From Anncaliia algerae PRA339 (Eukaryota; Microsporidia; Tubulinosematidae), in the NCBI GenBank assembly GCA_000385875.2, contig KK365141.1:101456-121782 (forward strand): 20,327 bases of DNA, read 5' to 3'. This document shows, one piece after another, positions 8,776 to 17,331 of this stretch (the first letter of the stretch is position 1; every line of letters begins with the position of its first letter). Under the pieces are notes generated by a model. That model saw only the letters and a list, made by a program, of their open reading frames with translations. It did no database searches and was not told the origin of the DNA. The position numbers were made by a program, and so were the translations under genes.

Positions 8776-10068
8776 ATGAATAACAGTGTTAAATATTATA
8801 TTTTTTTATTTACAAGAAATTACATTCCATTAGCTGCATACCTCACACCTTATATTTTAGAGACAAAGAAAATATCAAAAAAAGACTTATTAAACAAAAT
8901 AACTCATAAGTTATTTATTGCTACCATATTTACATCAATGTTAGCACCATTTTTCATAGAGGCATTTGGTAAAAAATTCATTTGTGTCATAGACAATTTA
9001 ATAGAATGTTCTGTTTATTTAATCTTTCTATTTATGTCCCAGCGTAATACATTTCTTTGTGAGTTAGCAGGGATATTACATGGGATAACTAAATCTTTAG
9101 AAAGTATTTCAAAATCAATCATGTATGATGGAGACCCAAAGAGATCAGCTGAAAAATATGCCATATATTCAGTAATAAAGCAATCATCCTCTACTATCTC
9201 TGCAATATCCGGTCAGGAATTATTTTATATGACCAATTCATACTCTATCCTTGTATATTTATCATTGATATCAATGATTTTCTCATTGATCTTTTCTATA
9301 TTTTTTTTAGAAGAATTAGAACAAAAACATTTTGATTTAAATGCATTGATCTCTCCTAAGAAAATCTTTACTGAACTAAAGACTGAATTAAATCAATCAG
9401 TGATATTATTTTCAATCTTCTACATAATTTCTACAACCCTATTGATTGCTCTCTCAGTGTATTCTACTTATATTTTTATGGAGAGACAAAATGAAATTGA
9501 TATTTATTCTTCAAGATTAGGAAAATTATTTTACTTAATTTTTACTCCCTTTAGAATATTTTTCTTTCTGATAGCAAAGATATTCTCAGTGTTTTCTAAA
9601 AAAATAAAAGTAAATTTAAAATATGATAAGAATGTAATACTCTTTGGTTACATCAATGCATTTTGTAGATTAGTAGCACTTATTCCTAAATATACAATCA
9701 TGAAATATGAATTCACACCACTTACCAGATCACTATTTCTGACTTTCTTTATTTTTTTGATTCTTTTGATTTTATTTTTTCTCTTTGCAATAAGAAGTTT
9801 ATTTTTAACTTACATTCTAACTATCATTGGTTTATTTCTTAGCTTTACATGCTTAGGAGTCTCTAATAATGGATTTAAGAATCATTCAAAAAGTCACACA
9901 ATTTATTCATTGAATTTGTTTTTTTCTGCTATAATTCATGCATGCGTATCTTTTTATGCAAGGAGAAAGGAATGCAAAGCATCCAGAAGACTGCTGTATT
10001 ATTGTGTAATAGATGGTACATTAGTTGCATTAGTAAGTTTGTATTTAATTTTTAAGAATTTGTTTTAG
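8776..10068 (+). CDS. SLC19-family folate/thiamine carrier
   Basis: 430 aa integral membrane protein of the reduced folate carrier family. SLC19 carriers exchange reduced folates or import thiamine across the plasma membrane. The N-terminal stretch around residues 12-41 (RNYIPLAAYLTPYI, then KKISKKDLLNKI) matches the family hallmark of a Tyr-x-Thr-Pro-Tyr segment followed by a helix boundary. Residues 127-180 also fit: a helix with Glu-Lys-Tyr, a GQ pair at 146-147, a Ser-Tyr loop, then the long hydrophobic helix VYLSLISMIF. About ten to twelve hydrophobic spans can be drawn, with a central loop near 180-205. Length is slightly below the usual 470-590. The start is the first in-frame ATG after the CCC signal. 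Substrate cannot be told from sequence alone. It is convergent with eS19. Confidence 0.85.
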   Translation: MNNSVKYYIFLFTRNYIPLAAYLTPYILETKKISKKDLLNKITHKLFIATIFTSMLAPFFIEAFGKKFICVIDNLIECSVYLIFLFMSQRNTFLCELAGILHGITKSLESISKSIMYDGDPKRSAEKYAIYSVIKQSSSTISAISGQELFYMTNSYSILVYLSLISMIFSLIFSIFFLEELEQKHFDLNALISPKKIFTELKTELNQSVILFSIFYIISTTLLIALSVYSTYIFMERQNEIDIYSSRLGKLFYLIFTPFRIFFFLIAKIFSVFSKKIKVNLKYDKNVILFGYINAFCRLVALIPKYTIMKYEFTPLTRSLFLTFFIFLILLILFFLFAIRSLFLTYILTIIGLFLSFTCLGVSNNGFKNHSKSHTIYSLNLFFSAIIHACVSFYARRKECKASRRLLYYCVIDGTLVALVSLYLIFKNLF

Positions 10069-10497
10069 AATATCATAAATTTTAATAAAATTTGATAACT
10101 AAATTTATTACTGCATATATTTAACACTATTTTCAGTAAAAAATTCACTCAATTTAATTATTTTATAGGTTTTATTACATTTATAATTTATTTAACATGT
10201 TTTCATTCTTACAATTTATTTAATATTCTTCCTATCATGTGTTTAAAAATTAAATTATATCTGATAATTTTATAAATTTCTTTGTATTTAAATATCAAAT
10301 AATTAAAATAAAATAAAAATTATTTATTTGTGTAAAATGTATTTTATATAAACATTTAATTTGTGTTTCATTTGTTTTAATAAGATATTTATAAAAAAAT
10401 ATTTTTTTTTAATTTTTCAAGATTAAAAATATAATTAATAAAACATTTCTTTATAAACTAAAATTTAAAATAAGTAAATTTTAATTATTTAAATTTA
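10069..10497. other. Convergent 3' spacer
   Basis: 429 bases between the stop codons of the SLC19 and eS19 genes. AT-rich with several AATAAA-like hexamers usable as polyadenylation signals on either strand. No gene was seen. Confidence 0.55.
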
Positions 10498-10911
10498 TTA
10501 AAGGCTTAACTCAACAATTTTCTTAAGTTCTTCCTTTCCTTTTTGGGTTAAATTCCTTTTATTATTATTGTCAATCCATTGTAATTCTTCAAAGGCATTA
10601 AAAATATTTTTGATTATTGAAAAATAAGAATTAACATGTTTGGATGGTCTTGTTCCTCTGTTTTTTGAGCATCCAAATTTTTTAGCAAAATAGCGTACAG
10701 TTAATCCTTCTTCTGAAAGAGCAAGGTGTCTTAGAACAGCAGCTGACCTTATGTAATACCAATCAGGATCCTGAGGAGCTCTTTGTTTACCATGTGATGT
10801 TTTAATCACATCATAATTAATTGGTACTGTTATTAAATTTTGTTTTTTTAAGTATTGAGATACTTTTGAATTAAACTCTGATGCTTTAAGTTTGTGAACA
10901 GTTTCTATCAT
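10498..10911 (-). CDS. RPS19: Small-subunit ribosomal protein eS19
   Basis: 137 aa, close to the usual 140-150. A eukaryote/archaea-specific protein of the 40S head, needed for maturation of the 3' end of 18S rRNA. The core signature DPDWYYIRSAAVLRHLAL (about 48-65) is nearly identical to the family. So are the FGCSKNRGTRPSKHV basic segment (about 79-93), which contacts rRNA, and the C-terminal ALEEL-like helix ending in R-x-LTxKG (about 107-125). No intron interrupts it, whereas several microsporidia carry short introns in ribosomal protein genes. The start is the ATG just before the conserved V-x2-L-x-A-x2-F opening and five bases after a CCC signal. Confidence 0.98.
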   Translation of the reverse strand: MIETVHKLKASEFNSKVSQYLKKQNLITVPINYDVIKTSHGKQRAPQDPDWYYIRSAAVLRHLALSEEGLTVRYFAKKFGCSKNRGTRPSKHVNSYFSIIKNIFNAFEELQWIDNNNKRNLTQKGKEELKKIVELSL

Positions 10912-10916
10912 TTGAA

Positions 10917-10919
10917 GGG
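10917..10919 (-). promoter_or_regulatory. CCC signal before the eS19 start codon
   Basis: The minus strand reads ACCCTTCAAATG, with CCC five bases before the ATG. This is the known microsporidian start-proximal motif, strongest in ribosomal protein genes. Confidence 0.7.
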
Positions 10920-11569
10920 TAAAAAAATTTAAAATGAATATTTAAAAAAATATTTAATTTAAAAATTAAATTAATTGTAATTAGCAATAAAGAAAATTAT
11001 TAAAAACAACTTTGAATTAGAGTTTCTAAGAAAAAATAAACTTATATTTTAAATCCTAAATAAACTTTGAGTTTAGTTGATTTAATTTATAACTATTTGA
11101 TAAAAGAAATAGTGAGTAATATAAATATGAATCAGTTACAAATCCCAAGGAAGTATTTTTATAAAATTAAAATAAAATTTTTAAAAAATATTAAAATATT
11201 TGTTAATAATAGATGTCCTTTATATGTATTTTAAATATATAAAAGGAAAATCTATCCATTTTTAAAAGGCTAAATTTCTTAAGACTATAAGTCCTTTTTT
11301 TAATTAAAGTGCCATGAGTACTTATTAATTACACAGTAAAATCTTATAATATATTTTATTCGTTAACACAAAAATAGCTAAAGAGAAATAATTCAATAAA
11401 AAAACATTTTTAATAATTTTAATAGAGAAATAAGATATAAGATTCTTTTAAAATATAGTTGACATCTAAAAATTTACATTTAAAAATACGCCTTAAAACA
11501 ATAATTATTAATTTAATTTAAACTTTAAAGGTTTAAATTTTCTAGAAAATAAATCATCTAAAAAAATTT

Positions 11570-11790
11570 TACTTATTCAAAAAAACACACGCCAAGTAGC
11601 ATTACACGACAAAAAGAAGCAACAGTATTTTAAATAAATATTTAATAGGAACTTATTCATGTACAAAAATGTCATGCCTTAAAGGTACGACGATCACATA
11701 AATTTAAACATTGAAACTTTGCGTATGTAGAAATCTTTAATTTTATTACTAAAAGTTTGAATAGAGGATGTTTTAATTTTTTAATAAAAA
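11570..11790 (+). pseudogene. Possible decayed coding fragment, family unknown
   Basis: One frame reads NTRQVALHDKKKQQYFK, a stop, then YKNVMP, a stop, then RYDDHINLNIETLRM, a stop and further peptide. The residues are unlike the Lys/Asn/Ile/Phe noise of the flanks. The fragment has no recognisable motif, and chance in a slightly GC-richer patch is a real alternative. Confidence 0.2.
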
Positions 11791-12418
11791 TAATATAATT
11801 TAATTGAATAGTTCAAAGACAATAGTATAAATACTATTTTTAAAAAAAAACAATAGTAAAAGTAATGATCAAAATTAAGTATAAGTAATACAACAACATT
11901 TTTAAAATCTAGAACTAAATAATTTTTATAATATATTAAGATAATTATTAAGTCTTTCTCTATCATTTTTTTATAGATCTATTTATAAATATTAAAATTA
12001 AAAAATGAAAGAAACGTATATTAATTTCTTTATATTTATTTTGTAAGGAATAAATGTTTAAACTGACATGTTACCATATGCAGAAATATAATTATAATAT
12101 TTCTTGATTATGCAATTAATTGTTAATGGTAGTGTTGCAATACAATAGGGATCATATTGCTTAGAAAAAATTTTAAGAAATAAAATAAAAAGGATTAAAT
12201 ATAAACTCATATATAAAAAATTCTAGTTTTCATAATAAAAATGGTTTTAATAAAATACCTTCTAACAACAAAAAATTGTCTTAGACAATATTATATTCAT
12301 GAGAATTATACCAAAAATTTATCTCACAAAAAAAATGTGAATAAAGGCATTTAAAATATTATGGAATATTTTTATGATTAATTTATAAATTATTTTTAAA
12401 ATTAAAAATACCAATTAC

Positions 12419-12925
12419 TCATGTAATGTTTATTAAATCATCTGAGCAGATATCAGTAATAGAACTAATTATAGATGTATCAGAAGATAAAGAATAATAC
12501 TTATCAGATAAAAATTCATTATAAATATTTTGATACTTTAAAAATTCATTTTCTTCAAAAATATCTTTAATTCCTTTCAATAAAAATTCAGAATAATTTT
12601 TAACATCATTTTCATGATTTCCTCTAAGAATAGTCTTCCTATCAAATACTGTTGGTATAAATGTTTTTAATACTCTACAGAATCTTTTATAAGTAATTTC
12701 TTTATGAAACTTAAATTCTATTAATTTTAAAATAGAGTTATAGTTTTTTAATTTGCAATTACTAAACATTTTATTCTCTTTTATTTTAAAAAAAAGGAGT
12801 TTATGGGGTAAATGAGTGTTAGATTTAATTTCAAAGCATTCTTCAAAGGATATTTTGGTATTTCTAGAATTAGTAAGAAAGAGAAAGGCAGTAAAGAATT
12901 TGTTCTTGATTGTTTTAATTTGCAT
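12419..12925 (-). CDS. Unknown 168-aa protein
   Basis: I do not recognise this protein. It starts at an ATG with no CCC motif nearby. It opens with a short basic and hydrophobic stretch (residues 1-18) that is too weak for a clear signal peptide or membrane span. The middle (about 50-135) is a mix of Lys/Glu and aromatic or aliphatic residues compatible with a helical globular fold. The end (about 142-168) is rich in Ser, Asp and Thr and acidic. There is no membrane segment, cysteine cluster or known motif. At this AT content a frame this long is unlikely by chance, and codon choice is varied, so it is probably a real lineage-specific gene. Neighbours give no functional clue; it stands alone with more than 1.4 kb on each side. 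Confidence 0.6.
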   Translation of the reverse strand: MQIKTIKNKFFTAFLFLTNSRNTKISFEECFEIKSNTHLPHKLLFFKIKENKMFSNCKLKNYNSILKLIEFKFHKEITYKRFCRVLKTFIPTVFDRKTILRGNHENDVKNYSEFLLKGIKDIFEENEFLKYQNIYNEFLSDKYYSLSSDTSIISSITDICSDDLINIT

Positions 12926-14450
12926 AAAGTATGATATTTATTTTATTTATATCTATTTGCATAAGTTATAAATAAAATTATATTTTTAATGCAAATTTCA
13001 AAGGTGTTGTGGAAATATAATTTTAGAAATTTTCTTACAAAAATAAATTTTGAAGAAAAAGATTGGTTTTAAAATTTAACATGTTTAATATTCAATCCAG
13101 AATATAAATATCTGTTTCTCATTATTCTAGAAATACATTTAATTGAATACATCATTAAAAATAATTGATAATTTATATAATTATAATTTTGTATTCAAAT
13201 TACAGGATTTTTTATTTTTGTCAATTTTTTAATGATTTTAAAAGAATCGAATTACTTTTTTTAAAAGATCATAAAATATACTAAAGAAAAAAGATAATCT
13301 ATGAATTTCAATGATAACTACCCTGGGGCAAAATAATTTAATCATGAACCAACGGCGTAATTAATTTTGTATGCGTATATTGTTACTAAACTTCAAGCCA
13401 AGATGCATAAAAGCATCAAATTTTAAAATATATCGATAAATGTACATGGAACAACTGAATATTATATGGAAGCATTATATAAAAAATTATTGATAAATAA
13501 AATTCATTTATAGAGCAATTAGAAAAAATTTGAAAAGGTATTACTATTTTAATACGTTGCTCTTAAAATCTTAGGTCAAAAATGATACGAGATATTTTCG
13601 ATATAAAGATTTTTTTGGAATATTTCTTGTCTTAATTAAGAAGGGCTAAGAATACCAAAGAAAATTTTTTAATTAAGATTGTTAAAAATTTATAAGTATA
13701 AATAGAAAAATAAAGTTAGCACCATGGACATCAAAGATAAGAAACAAACTCCTTTAAATAAATTTTACAATAGGAAATTTAATAAAAATTTATTAATAAC
13801 TTGCAGCTGCCTATGGCGCAGCAATGATAAAACCAATATTTTATTTCCTATAGCCAAATAAAGAGGTTTTAATATTCATTGAGATTGATATACTATGGAA
13901 ATTTGAATGCCGAATTCTAAAAATAAGCATTATTTCTTTACCGTTATCCAATTTAATGACATGATATCTAAGTATTTTGCAAAATACATATGAAATAGAA
14001 AGATGAAACGACTTAATCTTTATAAATATACGTTATATCAAGAAGTAAAGATTTTACGATAGACATAAAACATACTACAAATTAAAGGCTTTTTTATATC
14101 CCTGGCATGGTTTTCTACAAATATGAATTAATAAACAATTAAATGGGAGTAAATATTTAAGCTAGTAAAATATTTTACTCTTTCTTAAACTATAATAGAC
14201 AATGGGAAAAAGAATTGAGAACACAAAATAGAGACCTTTTAATTATTGAATAGGAGTTTAATTCAAAAGATAATTATTTTACTATAATATTTGATTTAAT
14301 TCCTACTCAACAAGCTTGTTTCTATTATATTAGCTTTAAATTAGTTTTTTGAACTAATGAGCTTTTTTTATAAGCTAATCATATATTTTAAGCATTTAAA
14401 TAAATTCTAAATATAAATGAAAATTTTAATTTTTAAACAAATCCCAAAAT
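12926..14450. other. Gene-poor spacer with inverted repeats
   Basis: 1.5 kb. Richer patches occur at 13318-13420 and 13800-13860. A 45-codon frame at 13724-13861 (+) and the surrounding stop-broken frame could be an old pseudogene, but no motif was found. The inverted-repeat run at 14147-14379 is listed separately. Confidence 0.45.
14147..14379. repeat. Run of four successive inverted repeats
   Basis: GAGTAAATATTT (14147-14158) faces AAATATTTTACTC (14168-14180). A 20-base arm at 14248-14267 faces 14290-14308 with about 16 matches. AACAAGCTTGTT at 14309-14320 is a perfect palindrome. ATTAGCTT (14329-14336) pairs with AAGCTAAT (14372-14379) and encloses ATTAGTT/AACTAAT (14340-14346 and 14352-14358). 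The run begins 72 bases past the stop of the 62-aa gene. It may be a folded 3' region, a foldback element remnant, or chance clustering. Confidence 0.45.
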
Positions 14451-14639
14451 CTAAACTATCAAAGGTGCTTTAGATGGACCTCCACTCTTTTTATCGTTTC
14501 CTCCAGATGGGGTTTCTCTATGTTTTCTTTGCATAATATATATCAATACTATACCAGTAATATTTAATAAAATAATAAATATCTTGACCACTAAGCTTAT
14601 GCTAATTTTATTTCTTATTTTGATTTTTGTCTTTTTCAT
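14451..14639 (-). CDS. Small single-span membrane protein, unknown
   Basis: 62 aa from the ATG at 14639. Residues 1-12 are strongly basic, 13-37 form one hydrophobic span (about SISLVVKIFIILLNITGIVL), and 38-62 are a hydrophilic tail with Gly, Ser, Pro and Lys (TPSGGNDKKSGGPSKAP). The basic start suggests the N-terminus stays in the cytosol if the positive-inside rule holds, but a basic QRKHR after the span makes the topology ambiguous. The tail is much richer in G and C than the surroundings, which argues against a chance frame. It resembles in size small ER or translocon accessory proteins such as Sec61 beta or RAMP4, but it has the span near the N-terminus and no family signature. Confidence 0.5.
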   Translation of the reverse strand: MKKTKIKIRNKISISLVVKIFIILLNITGIVLIYIMQRKHRETPSGGNDKKSGGPSKAPLIV

Positions 14640-15828
14640 CAAAGATTCGCAATAAATTTTTTAAATTCTTTTTTTAAAAAGCTTAGATAAAGTTTTACAT
14701 TTATGGCATAATTAAAATTTGAAACAGTTTAAATTAAAATACATCAAGCGATTTCAATTTTTAAATATATACCTGAGCTTTGAAGATTTCAGACCGTAAT
14801 AAAAATTTATTTGATAACTTTAATTTATATTTTCTGCCCATTTAATACCATATATTCTAATTTGCTTAATTTTAAACAAAAAAATACATCTCAAATAAAA
14901 ATAGCTGCATAGCATTTTCTCAGCAAGAATCTTTTCAAATATATTTTGATTAAGGTATATTCAAAAGAATCCTGATTTATGCCCATTTACCATTCATATG
15001 TTTCTTTTGTAGTTTCCTCGAATTAAATATATTTATATTCCTTTTTAAATTCTTCAAATATTCACATAATAAAATTCTAAAATTATTTATTGAGAGACAA
15101 ATATTGTAATTTGAATTCATCCTATGTAATTAATAAAAGATTTTTAAGATGCATATGGATACTCTTATTTCTTTCAATATTATTGAAGCTATAAAATGTC
15201 GATTTTAAAATTTCAAAATATCAAATAGGATAGAAGTTATATGGAATAGCTGATAATTTTTAGTTTTGATTATATTTTTTGAATACTTATCGTCAATTTG
15301 CAAGTTCTTCGTTTTTGTAAGTATTAATTAGAAATTCATACATTTATTAAACAAAAAATAATATCATATTAATAAATAAAGTTCCGAAATCTCTTTTAAG
15401 AGGATTGTTTAAAATATATATAAAGAAATATACAAATTGGTAAAGCAAAAATTTTTTATAAATATGGAGCAAATTTATTCTTTTTGATATATTTACAATA
15501 ATCAACATTTTTAGAATACCTTGCCAAGAGGAATTTTTTTACACATTATAATTACTTTATATCATTGTTATTGGTTTGTTCTTTTCACTCTATTTTAAAC
15601 ATATTGTCGTAACCGACTAGAGACATTGCTTTTTATAGTATATATTTCTAGAAAAAATAAAATATAAATATATATAGATAATTAACCCATGCCATCATCT
15701 AAAAATAATCTAAAAATAAAAACAACATGATAAATTTATTAAACAAAATCGTGGGCACATTAATCAAGGACATAACTATTATATCAGTTATATTAATATA
15801 TTGCCTTAATGCTGCTTCAACAAAAAAA
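14640..15828. other. Gene-poor spacer left of the DNA transposon
   Basis: 1.2 kb of AT-rich sequence. A minus-strand frame of about 55 codons near 14820-15000 is open but has no motif. GTGGGCACATT at 15751-15761 recurs inverted at 17799-17809. Nothing else was supported. Confidence 0.45.
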
Positions 15829-15845
15829 GTACGTGGGCAAGTTGA
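15829..15845 (+). repeat. Left terminal inverted repeat
   Basis: GTACGTGGGCAAGTTGA, matching the inverted sequence at 16896-16912 except for one base. Confidence 0.8.
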
Positions 15846-15973
15846 GGGAAATGCATAAAATTAATGATAAATATTAAAATATTAGATAATATATAAATAT
15901 GTAAATGATGGGATATTGAAAAATATATGTAAGTAATTAATTTTTATAATTTAATTAATACCTATTTATACAA

Positions 15974-16829
15974 ATGTTTCAGAATGAGGAAAATCTATAC
16001 TTTTTATGCCAAAATTTTTATTTATATTTGAAAAAACAACAAAAAGAATTTATTAAAACAAAGAAAGAAAATCTAAAGTCATTGCTCATGGCTTATTGTG
16101 AGAAATCTAATCATATCAATACCCTTAAAAATTCAAAATAGATGCAAAAGTTGTCAAAGAAAAAGAACTCTGAATTGACTAAAGTCAAACCCAAACACAT
16201 AATATTATAAATGCAAAAAATTTTAATTTTCTTCTTCTGAAGGAATTTCCGCATCAAAAATAATGATTATGTCTGATATCCCGCCTCATCAAGAATACAA
16301 ATTTCTGACTGAACTTTAACGTTTGGTTTGCTTCCATGTTAGAATTTATAAAAATGATTGGTGGGGTTGTTTTCATGTAGAAATAGACGAATCACAATAA
16401 TATAAAAGAGATATATGGGATATTCATTTAAGTAATCACAAAATATTATGGGCGTATGTGGAGAGAACAAAGATAACTAAATGAAAATTGAAGAAGATAA
16501 ATCAAAAGGCACATTGGAAAGAGAGAATAATTTTAGCACACAACCTGGCACAATAGTTCTAATGGATAAATGGTCACCTTATATGTTGCTCTTCCCCAAC
16601 CAAGAGATATGTAATCCTAATTTGTGGAATCGCTCGATAAATTTTACTGCCCATAAAAATGCTAGACAAACACAAACAATAGAATCATTCTGGATCGCGT
16701 TCAAAAAACTTAAAAGGTAACTGGGTACTCAAGCCAAACTCTACTGTATCGTTATATTGTGAATTTAAAATGCAAAGAACATATAAAGTCCAAACTGAAA
16801 GTTCTTTAAGAATATTAAAATATTTATGA
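15974..16829 (+). pseudogene. ISXO2-like (IS1595/Merlin) transposase, broken
   Basis: About 285 codons from an ATG at 15974 to a stop at 16827, family length, but split by at least three frameshifts and several stops. Frame one (15974-16141) gives an N-terminus with AYCEKSNHI. After a shift, RCKSCQRKRTL at 16140-16172 supplies the second pair of zinc-ribbon cysteines. Next comes a helix segment with NVWFASMLE (about 16318-16344). VEIDES at 16377-16394 holds the first catalytic Asp (16386-16388), followed after a stop by LWAYVER. A shift near 16480 leads to the longest intact piece (16481-16720), with GTIVLMDKWSPY holding the second Asp (16565-16567) and TQTIESFW holding the third acidic residue, Glu (16682-16684). 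A last shift gives LYCEFKMQR before the stop. The DDE residues are still readable, but no functional enzyme can be made. Confidence 0.85.
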
Positions 16830-16895
16830 ACATCATTTAAAATTCTAATTTGTTATAGAATTTATCATTTATACGTTAGTTTTAATTGATACCTT

Positions 16896-16912
16896 TCAAT
16901 TTGCCCACGTAC
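16896..16912 (-). repeat. Right terminal inverted repeat
   Basis: The reverse complement reads GTACGTGGGCAAATTGA. It pairs with the left repeat at 15829-15845 and lies 67 bases past the transposase stop. Confidence 0.8.
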
Positions 16913-17146
16913 ATCTTTTATTGGACAGTATACATTTTTTTAATCTTGTTTTAACTATATCTATGTAGATGGCTTTTTGAGGTAAAGTAGGAGTATTTTT
17001 TTATTCAACTTATAACATAGCTGTCTTTCAACAAATATTTGTTGCCATATGAAAGAATAATATTATTGTATTGGGTAAATGTAAATTTGTTAATACTTCA
17101 AGAACATGAAGGCAAATCACAAATCCAATAAATATATAAAACATAG

Positions 17147-17331
17147 GCAAATTCAATTAAATCACAATATTTAGAAGTAAAATTTTTTTATCAACTCAAT
17201 TCTTTACTTTATGATGAGTGTGTTGTAGTAACTCAAGCTTCCAATCCAAAAAATATAAATATGCAAAAAAGGAATCTATATCTCGGGTAAGCCGTACAAA
17301 ACCCCATCACAAAAAGATGTCAATAAGATAT
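17147..17331 (+). pseudogene. Possible decayed gypsy-type integrase zinc-domain fragment
   Basis: An open stretch at 17147-17287 reads LEVKFFYQLNSLLYDECVVV and then KNINMQKRNLYLG. A one-base shift at 17287 continues as VSRTKPHHKKM. Metazoan-type Ty3/gypsy Pol proteins have, just before the integrase zinc finger, a line of the kind 'F..L...L..+..VV......+..+......HLG+.RTK', and the order and spacing here resemble it. The zinc-binding His and Cys are not clear, and no LTR was found. It is not the same sequence as the intact element at 1-3911. Family assignment is tentative. Confidence 0.3.

Larger units (their letters stand above)
10912..12418. other. Gene-poor spacer with a possible decayed coding stretch
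   Basis: 1.5 kb of AT-rich sequence. A hairpin of about ten base pairs with one bulge lies near 11216-11247 (TCCTTTATAT against ATATAAAAGGA), and ATTGTC-TTA-GACAAT forms a small one at 12275-12289. Around 11570-11790 the base composition rises and one plus-strand frame reads sensible peptide between four stops, as in an old pseudogene. A 61-codon frame at 11781-11966 (-) is low complexity and not believed. Confidence 0.45.
15829..16912 (+). mobile_element. Decayed IS1595/ISXO2 (Merlin-like) DNA transposon
   Basis: Terminal inverted repeats bracket a transposase pseudogene. The left end reads GTACGTGGGCAAGTTGA from 15829. The right end, read inward from 16912 on the minus strand, is GTACGTGGGCAAATTGA, giving 16 of 17 identical. 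Total length is 1084 bases, a usual size for this group. A target-site duplication of 8-9 bases is expected, but none is clear in the A-rich flanks, fitting an old insertion or slightly different true ends. Confidence 0.8.

Noticed and set aside
11781-11966. 61-codon minus-strand frame
   Set aside because: Very low complexity (Ile/Leu/Tyr/Phe), no motif, chance length.
13724-13861. 45-codon frame starting in a good ATG context, with a possible IEID motif in another frame after it
   Set aside because: No conserved family pattern; the surrounding frame has stops at about the random rate.
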